From Tenrec ecaudatus (taxonomy: Eukaryota > Chordata > Mammalia > Afrosoricida > Tenrecidae): a stretch of 64,000 nucleotides of DNA. Made by a program: the position numbers and the translations under genes. The notes beneath the pieces are model-generated. The model had not been told where the DNA came from. It searched no databases and was given only the letters and a program-made list of their open reading frames with translations. This document shows, one piece after another, positions 46,521-56,109 of the stretch. The first letter of the stretch is position 1. The number at the start of each line of letters is the position of its first letter. The DNA lies in NCBI RefSeq assembly GCF_050624435.1, contig NC_134540.1, positions 100,717,739-100,781,738 on the forward strand, in the 5' to 3' direction.

Positions 46521-46639
46521 TTACCATATATACTCGAGTATAAGCCGACCAGAATATCAGTCGAGGCACCTAATTTTACCACAAAACTGCATTAAAGATT
46601 TGCTGAAAAACTTGGCTTATACACAAGCATAAACGGTAA
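46521..46639. mobile_element. Short terminal-inverted-repeat (MITE-like) element
   Basis: The left end ttaccatatatactcgagta then taagccga is mirrored at the right end by cttggcttatacacaagcat then aaacggtaa. Read in reverse complement, the right end gives ttaccgtttatgcttgtgta then taagcc, which agrees at most positions over about 26 bases. The interior is about 65 bp and noncoding. Copies of a TTACCGTATATACTCGAGTA-type sequence exist in mammalian genomes in my memory, but I cannot name the family. No unambiguous target duplication is visible. Confidence 0.65.
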
Positions 46640-46892
46640 TTAACAGAATTTTTTTTAAAAAAATCCTATTTCCAAACAGAATTATATCCACAGGTATAGA
46701 AGCCAAGACTTCAATATATATTTGGGGATTTTGGTTAGGGTGGGGTGTGAAGAAGTAAATCTATTAAAAAAAACACCTACATGGGAACACAATAGATTTT
46801 CAAGGCTCTTTGCTTTTCTTTACTCCATTTGGCTGAGCAGCGCAGGGAAATAATAATTAGGGAAAAATGTAACTGAAATTCTAATCTAGGTT

Positions 46893-47320
46893 TGTAAGGT
46901 GATGCTTTCCAGTTGGTTTGACTCATAGTGATCCTAAGCAAAACAGAAGAGAGCACTGCCCAATCGGTGCTGCCTTCACCATAGCTGCAATATTTAAGCA
47001 CCTTGGGGCAGCCACTGGGCCAACCCATCTCTCTAGTAGTCTTCCCCTTTCTCACAGAAGTCTACTTCACCAAGGGTAAGACCCTTTGACAGATACCAAG
47101 CCCAAAGTTTGTGAGATGAAGGCTCACCGTCTTCACTTCTAAGGGATCCCACTTCTAAGAGAGGTTTGCTTCTTCTGGCAGTCCATGATGCTTTCAATAT
47201 TCTTCCACAACCCTGATTTAAGTGCATCGATTCTTCTGTAGTCATTTTGCAGCTTTCCCAGCATGGGAGGCAATCAGAAATATCATGGTTTGGAGCCATC
47301 CTATTCCTCACAGTGGCAAC
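46893..47320 (-). mobile_element. RTE/BovB-like LINE 3' fragment
   Basis: From cagttggtttgactcatagt through gcagccactgggccaaccca, ggcagtccatgatgctttca and atattcttccacaaccctga, the sequence follows the RTE antisense 3' half. The minus frame at 47033-47335 (100 codons) corresponds to this region but in a shifted frame. Confidence 0.8.
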
Positions 47321-47489
47321 CTTGCTCCTCAGCATTTTAAAGGAAGCATTCTAAGATCTAATATTAGGGTCATGCAGAGTAAATTAATAACTGCATCAAT
47401 CACATTAAGCATTTGATGTCGCATTACAACACAGATCCAAATCAGTAAACATGAACATGAGATGCAAAAGAGTTTACACACAGTATCAT

Positions 47490-48030
47490 TTCATATCCTT
47501 TTTTTCTTTTAATTAAAAGGTAATTTTGTTGAGGGCTCTTACAACTCTTATTACAATCCATACATCGATTGTATCAGGCATATTTGTACACATGTTGCCA
47601 TCATTCTTTTCTAGACATTTACTTTCTATTGAGCCCTTGGTGTCAGCTCTTCTTGTTTTTCCCTCCCCCATCCTCTTGGCCCCTTGCTAGATTATAAATT
47701 ATTATTTTCACATCTCACATCGACAGCAGTCTCCCTTCTCCCATGGTTTCTGTTGTTCTTCCCCCTGGAGGTGGGGGTGTGGTTTTGTGTTAATCATTGG
47801 GACCAGTTCCCCCTTCCTCCTCGTTTCCCCACCATTCCCCTACCCTTCTGGTATTGCTATTCCTATTCCTGTTCCTGGATGCCATGTGTCATGAGCTCTT
47901 ATCTCTTATCTATATCTGTGTACATGCCTCTGTCTAGTCTGAAGTGAGAAGCAGGACTGGGATCCTGATAACGGGGAATAAAAGGAATATTGCTATACTG
48001 CACCCTGATTGACTCATCCCTTCCCTGTGA
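47490..48030 (-). mobile_element. Older L1 3' UTR, minus strand
   Basis: It starts at a T-rich edge (tttttttcttttaattaaaag) with taattttgttgagggctctt and attacaatccatacatcgat, the same 3' end as the L1s at 60.8 and 63.2 kb. It then diverges, keeping ttcttttctagacatttact and the 'accagttcccccttcctcct' pyrimidine-rich part. The right boundary is uncertain, and the segment looks older than the two L1s at the end of the window. Confidence 0.75.
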
Positions 48031-49090
48031 CCTCATTTCATATAGATTAAAATAATATAGATAAGGCTGAGCCCCACTTTGGGATAAATCAACAGTTGAT
48101 AACATCAGAAGTATGTTATTGGGGCAGGACTATTTCCAATACAAGCCATTAGCAAATTATATATATATTATTTTATCTAGATAGTAACAGCTACAAATTT
48201 ACTATGAAACCTATAGACATGTTTTAAAACTTTCCCTCCACTGTCAGAACAAACCCTGGGCACTGCCCACCTGCTAAATAAACTGTTGGAAGTTGAAATT
48301 CATGCAGAGCTGCATCAGAATAAAGGCCTGGTGAGTTACTTCCAAAGAAGTAGTCCTTGCAAACTCCATAGAGTACAGTCCTACTGTGACACACATGAGA
48401 TTGTCCAGCAGTAAAATTTGACCACAATACAAGTTTTCCCTCAATTGTCAGAGTAGGGGAGGAAAAGAATTGACTGTTTGTCCATTGCAGCAGCTGACTG
48501 CTCTCCCATAATTCTCAGACTTGTGTTTCTATCTTCCTCAGGAGTCAATGAGTCGTCGGCCCATAGTTGGGGCCTTTGGCATGAGTATAGCCATTACTAT
48601 TCATCACTATCAGACTAGAGTCTCATCCCAGATCCCTAGCTTCCCTCCAGTTGCTTGAGGATCTCTCTCTACCATGACTTCTTGGGCCTCCAGGACAAAT
48701 CGTTCAGTTCCACATATACCCAAGGTATTATGTAGTAGCCTTTTCATGTTTTAATCTTTCAATCTGCCTGATGGCCTTTTCTTCCCAATTAATAGTCATT
48801 CCCTTACCACAGTGCTTGTTGTTCCTATTTTTAATACATTAGGTCACCCTGTGCTGTCAACTTAATAGGTGACTTGTACAGTCCCATGAAAGTGTCCAGA
48901 TTCTGTGGTTATTGTTATTGCTTTGTAATGTATTAGATAGAGCTTAAATTCTGACAACTAAGTTGGCAGAAGCATACAGTTTGCAGTGGGAACCCTTACT
49001 CCATTTCTGAGATTCTCCGTGGATTTTGCATCCATTAAATTCTTTCTGACCATTTAGGTGTCCTCAGACAGATTACATTCCAAACTCAAA
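48030..49090. other. Unclassified sequence
   Basis: No gene or repeat is recognised between the L1 remnant and the next SINE. Confidence 0.45.
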
Positions 49091-49280
49091 ACTCATTGCC
49101 ATCTGGTCAATTCTGGACTATATAGCACAAAGTAGAAAACAGCCCCAGTGTGGTTTCAAAGACCCAATCATTGCCAGGGTAGAATGTCTCATCATTCTCC
49201 TGAAGAGCGTCTATGGGTTTGAACTGCTGACATCCTGTCTAGCAATCCAAGATCTAACCAACTATTCTGCCCAGGCTCCT
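49090..49280 (-). mobile_element. AfroSINE, minus strand, diverged
   Basis: The segments catctggtcaattctggact, tctatgggtttgaactgctg and acatcctgtctagcaatcca follow reverse SINE order; the head is gcccaggctcct. Confidence 0.65.
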
Positions 49281-49284
49281 CAGA

Positions 49285-50015
49285 GGACAGTGGTTTTGGG
49301 TGCCATAGAGTGGATTGTGACCCATAGTGACTCTACACAACAGAAAGAAACACTACCAGGTCCTACATCAATCTCACAATTGTTCTTTTGCTTAAGACCA
49401 TTGTTGTATCCACTCTACCAATCCATCTCCTTGAGGGCCTTCCTCGATTGCACTGCCCCTCTGCTTTACCAAGCACAATGTCCTTCTCCTGGACTGGTCT
49501 CTCCTGCCAGCATGGACAAAGGAGGGAAGATGAAGTCTTGCCATCCTTCCTCTAAGGAACACTGTGGCCCTATTTCTACCAAGACAGGATTGTTTGTTCT
49601 TTTGCCTTCCATGCTACTTTCAATATCCTTTAGCAGCACCATAACCCAAATGCATCGGTTCTTCTTCAGTCTTCCTTATACAAGATTCATCTTCCACATG
49701 TGTATGAGGGAATTGAAAATCCCCTGGCTTTGGTCATGCATATGCATCACAAGCCCTCAGAAAAACATCATTGTTTTTGAATACCATAAAAGGTCTTGTG
49801 CAGCAGATTGAACTAATATCCTTTGATCTCTTGACTGCTTCAATGAGCATTGATTGTGAATAATTTTTTTTTAAAAAACTTGACAACTTCAACCTTTTCT
49901 CCATTCAGTACACTGTCACCTATGGGTCTAGTTGTGAGGATTTGGGTCTTCTTTACATTGAGCTGTAATGCATACTGAAGGCTGCAGTCCTCACTCTTCA
50001 TCAGCGAGTGTTACG
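49285..50015 (-). mobile_element. RTE/BovB-like LINE, 5'-truncated, minus strand
   Basis: It follows the RTE 3' half: gtgccatagagtggattgtg, cattgttgtatccactctac, ctggactggtctctcctgcc, catccttcctctaaggaaca, ccatgctactttcaatatcc, aatgcatcggttcttcttca and tactgaaggctgcagtcctc. The plus frame of 173 codons at 49290-49811 is the longest open frame in the window, but it is antisense to this element and therefore a shadow. Confidence 0.85.
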
Positions 50016-50202
50016 CTTTTGTGACAGTTTTCCCTGTACTCCCACGTGCTATTTACATGGTCAGTTCTCTGTAAATCCTCGGACAGGATTTATAACCTCA
50101 TGTTGATGGTCTGCCTAACCAGGTGAATCGTATTTGTCTAGTCTTTGTCCTATTTAGAACTCTATAAATTATATTTGAATCAGGGGTCTCTTTTGTCACC
50201 TA

Positions 50203-50395
50203 CGAGGAGTTCTGGTGGCATAGCGATTGCATATTGGGCTGTGATCAGAAGGTCAGCAGTTCAAGACCACCAGCAACTCCACAGGAAAAAGACAGGACTT
50301 TATATTTTTCTAAAGATTTACAGTCTCAGAAACTGGAGGAGAGTTCTGTCCCATCCTATAAGTCAGCATTAACTCGATGGCAGTGAGTATTTCTG
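50203..50395 (+). mobile_element. AfroSINE, plus strand, nearly complete
   Basis: It reads gaggagttctggtggcatag, atattgggctgtgatcagaa, aggtcagcagttcaagacca, ggaaaaagacaggactttat, tttacagtctcagaaactgg and taactcgatggcagtgagta. This is one of the best-preserved copies. Confidence 0.9.
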
Positions 50396-50399
50396 GTTC

Positions 50400-51274
50400 T
50401 CCCCCTATAGCAATGCTTCTTTTGTTTTTCTTCCATTCAAATTTCTCAGAAGCATTCTTGGCTTCTTACATAGACCTATTCTGGCACATGGGCCATTAAA
50501 CCTCAACAGAATGCTTTCTGGGCATGCAGCAAAAGAACCAGCAAAAGTTCCCTCAATGAAGAAAAATTTCTAACCTGAACCAAAGCTCAAAGATTGATTG
50601 CAACTATGTTGGTGTCTCTTAGCCCAATGTGTCCGGTCCCCACAGGAAGGCAGCCAAGATTCACAACCAACACATTTACATAGTCTTTTGAACATTTTCA
50701 ACTTAGGGGAAATAAAACATGGATATGATGCCAGGTTAGCGTAGAGTCTAACAAAGCTGCTGCTCATCCACAAGTTTCATTTCAAGAAGGAAAAAAGGGA
50801 TCATAAATTATTTTCTAAGGTTATTTGGAAAAGGTGCAGTAGAGTATATTTCTCTGGTTCCTACAATTGCCTTTATGCCAGTTGACTACAAAGGGAACAA
50901 ACTCACCCTTCTGTTAGCGGAGGCAGGCCTTCCAAAACAAAAAACAAAGAAACTTGATTGCTGGTTAGTGCTCCCTGGTTTGCTTTTATCAGGAAAGCAA
51001 AGAACTAACTGGGGCCAGCCTTTTTCCCCACGAGCTCTTTAGACTGTCTGCTGCAGAAAGCAAAGGCTCTGAGTGGTTAGCCTCCAGGGCAAGAATCAAA
51101 GTAAAAATTGTCAGGTGGCAGCCAAGGGAGATTCTAAGGCCTCAATCAGCCTCACAATGTGAGGAGATCACATCACATCAGAGGGACTGAATGGCTGGGC
51201 TGTGGGAGTCAATTGTCCAGCATTGCCCCTGTGCTTCTTTGTTATTCTCCTTCCCAAGTACAAAGAAAAAGAAG

Positions 51275-51327
<53 letters not shown>

Positions 51328-51760
51328 GGAGCTTGAGGGCTAGGGAGTACAAGGTCAGAAAAAGGGTGAAGGGGGTTGAGGAGGAAAAATCAAGAAGAAA
51401 TTCCCTGGGTGATAGCGATGAAAGGAACAAAGTGCACCAGCTATTTGAAGTCAGTGGCAGGACAAGGAGGAGGCGGGATATAAAATGCTACTAATCTCGT
51501 GCAAGTCGCATGAGATGGCAGTAGGGGTGACCTGGCAACCTTATTCCACTTTTTTCAGTTAATTGAACAAAAAGGGCAACTGATTCAAGCAAGAACCACA
51601 AAGCCCCTGCCTGTGATTTGGAATGTGAAAGCAAGAGAGAGATGCGCTGTTTTAGAATGTCAGCATCTATGTCACATACATATCATAATAACTTACCACC
51701 ACGGTTGAAAGCACCGTAAGTATAGAACCTGTTGGGAAGAAGATACTGCCACCCCTCTAA
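50400..51760. other. Unclassified sequence apart from a (GT)n tract
   Basis: No gene or transposon is recognised. The plus frame at 51159-51494 (111 codons) consists partly of a translated microsatellite. Confidence 0.45.
51277..51316 (+). repeat. (GT)n microsatellite
   Basis: Twenty pure gt units, followed by agagagaggga. Confidence 0.97.
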
Positions 51761-51892
51761 GCATTCCCTAGGGGCCCTTGGCAGTGTATCGGCTAAGTGT
51801 TGGGGTGCACAGTTAGCAGTTCAAAACCACCACCTGTAACCCAGGAGAAAGACTGGGCTTTCTGCTCTCATAACAAGTACAGTTTTGGAAAC

Positions 51893-52466
51893 TGTTAGAC
51901 AGGGTTCTCTAGAGAAACAAAACCAGAATGCTAATAATTATATATATATATATATATATACAGATAGAAGTATCACATAAGAAACAAATAGTTAATTAAA
52001 TTATAAAGCATTACAAATGGCTCAGTGCAACTCACTCCCATGAGACAGTTGTGAGACATTGACTGTACAAGTCTTGAGGGCCGCTGGGTAGTCCTCTGTA
52101 GAGCAATTCAGGCTATCCGGGCACAAGCAGCAAACAGCCAGGCAAGTTACCAACAGTCAGCCAGATGACAGGGTCGGACAGTCCCCAGCTCAAGAGATGT
52201 AAATTCCATAGTGTGGTGAAGGAACTTCAAATTACAGCGACACAGTCCACAGGTTAGGTGTCCCACAGGCAGTGTAGCTTGCACAGAGCAAGCAAGGCAG
52301 CTGCACATTGGTCTGATGATCATAGAGCAAGAGATAAGAAAGGCAAGGCAAAAAAAAAAAAGAAAGAAAAGAAAGGCAAGGTTCACCAAGCCATTTATCT
52401 CTCTGCCCTTCAATTAACCCCACATGTGTTTATCGGCCAGGTTGGCACAATAAACTAACTACCTCA
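51893..52466 (-). mobile_element. Solo LTR D, ERVL/MLT2-like, minus strand
   Basis: It is 574 bp, starts tgttagacagggttctctag and ends ggcacaataaactaactacc then tca. The flanks are identical: gaaac at 51888-51892 and 52467-52471. The start is the classical MLT2-type 3' end in reverse. It belongs to a different subfamily from A-C, sharing its ends but with a different middle containing (at)n at 51939-51960. An A12 run at 52350-52361 lies between two copies of agaaaggcaagg. Confidence 0.9.
52337..52381. repeat. Short duplication around an A-rich tract in LTR D
   Basis: The 12-mer agaaaggcaagg occurs at 52337-52348 and 52370-52381, separated by an A12 run and aaagaaaaga-type sequence. It is a local expansion and not present in LTRs A-C. 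Confidence 0.85.
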
Positions 52467-52526
52467 GAAACCCACATGGGGTCTTTGTCAGTCAGCTTTG
52501 ACTGCATGGCAGTGAGTGAATGAGAA

Positions 52527-52682
52527 GCCCTCCTTAGCAGCATAATTGGCCACTCCATAGGAGAAAGAGGAGACTGTCTGTTCCCATAAGGTTTTATAGC
52601 TCCAAAAACCCAAAGGGGCAGTTCTATGCTGTCCTATAGGGTCACTGTGAGACAGAATTGACTCGATGGTAGTGAGCATTTA
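52527..52682 (+). mobile_element. AfroSINE, plus strand
   Basis: It is headless or head-degraded (cctccttagcagcataattg), then aggagaaagaggagactgtc, gggcagttctatgctgtcct, atagggtcactgtgagacag and attgactcgatggtagtgag. It follows directly on the tail of the LTR-split SINE. Confidence 0.85.
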
Positions 52683-52689
52683 GAAGCCT

Positions 52690-53038
52690 TTATTGAAGAT
52701 TTGTGTGCGCTATAACAGATGTTTTTACATCCTAGAGGACTCAAAATATGTTCATTTTTATGTTCTCTGAGGGTTAAGGAGGGGGGGCAGGGTGAAGAAG
52801 TCTGAAGGATCAAGTCCACCAGGGCTGCACAGTAAATGGGGTAAGGTTTCTCCATGAACTTGCTGAGGGACTTGGTATTCACAAAGCCCCATGCTTGTCC
52901 TGTGTACTACAAGAAAATCTGTCAATATCACTATACTTTTAGATTTTAAAAAGTCTCTAAAACTTTCTAAAATAAATTCAAACTAGATTAGCAGACCCTC
53001 TCAGAAACCCATACTTTGAATGGATCTTTTGTTGAAAG
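52690..53038. other. Unclassified sequence
   Basis: No gene or repeat is recognised between the SINE and LTR F. Confidence 0.45.
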
Positions 53039-53043
53039 CACCC

Positions 53044-53592
53044 TGCGATAGTTTATTTTTGCCATCCTGGCCGATAAACACAAGTAGAATTAATTGAAGG
53101 GCAGAGGAATAACTGGCTCAATGAGCCTCACCTTGCTTGTTCTGTGCCTCAATTTAAAGGGGTACACTACCTGTGGGATGCCTAGCCTGTGGACTGTGTC
53201 GCTGTAAATTAAGGTCCTTTAAGCCCACACGATTGGAATGTTCATCTCTGGAGCTGGGGACTGACAGTTGGTGACAGTTGCTGACCTGCCTTGCTGTTTG
53301 CTGCCTGGGTATATATAGCCCAGCTCTCTCTACAGAAAAGAAACTGGCGGCTCTCAAAACTTGAAGGACTGCTAGTGTCTCACTGATTTATAATTTAACT
53401 GTTAATTTCTTGTATTATCTATTTATCTATCTATATAATTTAACGGTTATCTTGTGTTATATATCTCTATCTCTATCTATCTATATATCTATATCTATCT
53501 ATATCTTTTCTGTCTCTATCTCTATCTATCTATATCTATATATAATTACTAGCAATCTGGTTTTGTCTCTCTAGAGAACCCTGTCTAACACA
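53044..53592 (+). mobile_element. Solo LTR F, ERVL/MLT2-like, plus strand
   Basis: It is 549 bp in sense orientation. It starts tgcgatagtttatttttgcc then atcctggcc, and ends ggttttgtctctctagagaa then ccctgtctaacaca. Flanks caccc (53039-53043) and taccc (53593-53597) agree at four of five positions. A TATA-box-like gtatatatagcccag sits near 53307-53321. Downstream of it an expanded ctat/tatc repeat occupies about 53413-53545. No internal viral sequence adjoins it. Confidence 0.87.
53413..53545 (+). repeat. (CTAT)n-type repeat inside LTR F
   Basis: Irregular ctatctatctatata and ctctatctctat units within the U3/R-like 3' part of the LTR. The equivalent part of LTR E has tatacctat units, so simple-repeat expansion here is a feature of the family. 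Confidence 0.9.
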
Positions 53593-53744
53593 TACCCTAT
53601 CAGACTCAGAGAAGTGTATTCTTGAGAAAACTTGTCTCTAGTCACCCATGGATCAAGAGACATGTTTAAACACATTTTGTTTTGAAACAGCCAGTGAACG
53701 TATGAACTGGGCCCCACTAACAATTTTTTTAACTAACTCTCCTA

Positions 53745-54270
53745 TTTTGAAAGTTATTAATAAGTGCTATCAAGTAAATTCTGCCTTATAGCCTCATTCT
53801 ACACAGGAGAATGAAACTCGACCCACTGCCTAGTCCTGCACCGTCTTCACAAGCAGGGCTCTGCTTGAGCGCATACATGCAGCCCAGGGTCAGCTCACTC
53901 CATCTGAGCTTTCCACTTTGGTTGTTTCCAGAGAACATGTCCAAAGTCCTTGAGAGGAAACCTCTTTATCCTCAATTCCAAAGAACATTCTGTCTTCCCC
54001 AAAAGGATTTGTTTCATTATTCTGCCAGTCCACAGTACTCATATTCAGCGTTCTTGGCCAATACCGAGATCCAAATGCATCAATTCTCTCCCCTTCTCTA
54101 TTCATTTATATGAGCTAATTGAACATACCAAGGCTTAGGTCAAGTACGCCTCAGTCCTCAAAGTTACACCTTTGTTCTGTAACATGTAACATCAGTCTTG
54201 TGCAGAAAAAATTGCCCAACACAATTGTTTGATTTCTTGACTTCTGCTTCCATGGGTGTTTACTAAAAGG
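53745..54270 (-). mobile_element. RTE/BovB-like LINE 3' fragment
   Basis: The parts agtgctatcaagtaaattct, gaacatgtccaaagtccttg, tctgccagtccacagtactc, ccgagatccaaatgcatcaa and tgatttcttgacttctgctt match the RTE 3' half in antisense. Frames are disrupted. Confidence 0.82.
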
Positions 54271-54439
54271 CAGAAATAAATTGCTTCTTAATAGTAATTT
54301 ATGCAATTATTTTTTAACATTCCCCTCAATATTCTAACCACAATTTTTGCCACTTTATGTCATTAAGCATTTAGTTTATGTATTACCCAGTTACGGTCAA
54401 GTAAATTTTCTGAATATGGCTCTTTTAGCCACGTCTCCT

Positions 54440-54645
54440 GGACCCTGGTGGTGTTTTGTGTGATCCACTGCGCTGCTAACAGCAAAGTCAGCAGTTTGAA
54501 ACCACCAGCCTCTTGAGCCATGAGAGAAAAAAAATGAAGTTTTCTACTCGTCTGAAGATTTACAGGAAACCCACAAGGGCAGTTCTACTCCTCTTATAAG
54601 GTCACCAGGAGTCGGAATTAACTCGATGGCAGTGAGTTTGGTATC
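54440..54645 (+). mobile_element. AfroSINE, plus strand, nearly complete
   Basis: It reads gaccctggtggtgttttgtg, cactgcgctgctaacagcaa, agtcagcagtttgaaaccac, ttacaggaaacccacaaggg and agtcggaattaactcgatgg with the gcagtgagtttgg end. It is among the clearest copies. Confidence 0.92.
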
Positions 54646-54684
54646 TCTGTCTCTGTAATCCCCACCAAATGATTTAATGTTGTC

Positions 54685-56105
54685 TTGTTGTCGATGTTGT
54701 TGTTGTTGGATGCCATTGAGTCAGCTCTACCAAAAGTGGCCTCACGCAGAGCAGAAGGAAAGTCTGCATGCCTTTGTGTCATCCTCACACCTCTTCCTGT
54801 TCCTGAGCCGATTGTTGCAGGCCGGGTGCCACCCCATCTCCTTAAGGGTCTTCCTCTTTGTCACTGTTCCTCCGCTTTACCAAGCCTGATGTCCTCCAGG
54901 GACTGGTGCATGTGCAAAATATGTCCATCTCCTGGCAGCATGTGCAAAGTATGAAATCTGGTCATCCATACCTCTAAGGAACAGTCTAGGCATGTCTCTT
55001 CCAAGACAGATCGGTTTGTCCTTTTAGTCATCCATGGAACCTTCCATACTCTCCAGCACCACAATTCCAAGGCACCCATTCTTGGACAGCCTTCCTTAGT
55101 CAATGTGCAACTTTCACATGCATCCGAGGCGATGGAAAACCTCACGCTCACAGCTGGGATCGGGCGCACCTTAGTCCTCAAAGTCACATCTGTGCTTTTC
55201 ACTACTCTGAGGCCGTCCATGCAGAAGACTTACGAAATGCAACACGTCTTTTGATCTCTGGACCGCTGCTTCCATGAGCATTGATCATGGATCCAAGCAA
55301 GAAAAAGTCTTTGACAAGTTCAAGCTCTTCTGCACTTATCATGATTTAACCTATTGGTCCCAAACCTAAGGTTTTGGGTTTGCTTTGGTTGTAATTCACA
55401 ATGAAGGCCACAATTCATGATATTTATCAGCAAGGTTGTGCCGTCTACATATTGCAGGTTGTTAATAAGTCATCCTTCAATCCTGATGCCACACTCTTCT
55501 TCATATAATCCAGCTGGTCTGATGATTTGCCAACTAAATAAAGATATAACTCAGATGCATACCTTTCCTGATTCTAAACCATGCAGTATTACCCTGTTCT
55601 GTTTGCACATATGCCTCTTGATCCATGTACAAGTTCCTGATGAGCACAATGAAGTGTTCTGGAATTTCCATTCCTCTTAACAGTATCCATGAAACGCAAG
55701 TGAACATCTTTCTGGTATTTGCTGCTTTGAGCCATGATCCACCTGACACCAGCAATGGTATCTGTTGTTTCTTGTCCTTTCCTGAATCCATCCTGAACTT
55801 CTGGCAGTTCCCTGTCAATGTATTGCTGCAACCATTGTTGAATGCTCTTCGGCAAAATTTTATTTAGTGGGATAGCAATGATATTGTTCTGGAGCATTCT
55901 GTTGGATCACCTTTCTTTGGAATGGGCACAAATATGGATCTTTTCCAGTCAACTAGCCAAGTAGCTGTCTTCCAAATTCCCGCGCATAGACAAGGGAGAG
56001 CCTCCAGTTTGCTGAAAGACTTCAATTGGTATTTCATAGATTACTTGCTTTGGGCTAATGCATTCAGTGCCACTTAAATATCTTCCTTCAGCATTATTGG
56101 TCCTT
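54685..56105 (-). mobile_element. RTE/BovB-like LINE, 5'-truncated, with RT remnants
   Basis: The 3' end begins gttgttgttggatgccattg. The copy continues through the C-terminus (ctccagggactggtgcatgt, ggcgatggaaaacctcacgc) into the reverse transcriptase (about 55430-56000), stopping at about 56105. Minus-strand frames show RT-type residues: PEVQDGFRKGQ in the 55589-55897 frame, and RNLYMDQEAYVQTEQGN, then a WFRI-KGMH segment, in the 55534-55818 frame. This is the conserved 'aGFRkGr...' and 'RNLY...vRt' part of RTE/BovB reverse transcriptase. The frame switch between them shows that the copy is inactive. Confidence 0.9.
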
Positions 56106-56109
56106 ACTA

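Larger units (their letters stand above)
51765..52525 (+). mobile_element. AfroSINE split by LTR D
   Basis: The left part is 51765-51892 (agcagttcaaaaccaccacc, gaaagactgggctttctgct, caagtacagttttggaaac). The right part is 52467-52525 (gaaacccacatggggtcttt ... gcatggcagtgagtg). Removing the LTR and one gaaac restores the normal SINE order around the ggaaacccaca region. Confidence 0.88.

Noticed and set aside
49290..49811. Longest open frame in the window, 173 codons, plus strand
   Set aside because: It lies antisense to a minus-strand RTE 3' region that can be followed block by block, and its translation is a frame through noncoding or reverse-strand element sequence.
12818..54645. tRNA genes suggested by B-box-like gttcaaaaccacc motifs
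   Set aside because: All occur within AfroSINE copies with the SINE head and tail; no cloverleaf with a complete acceptor stem is seen.
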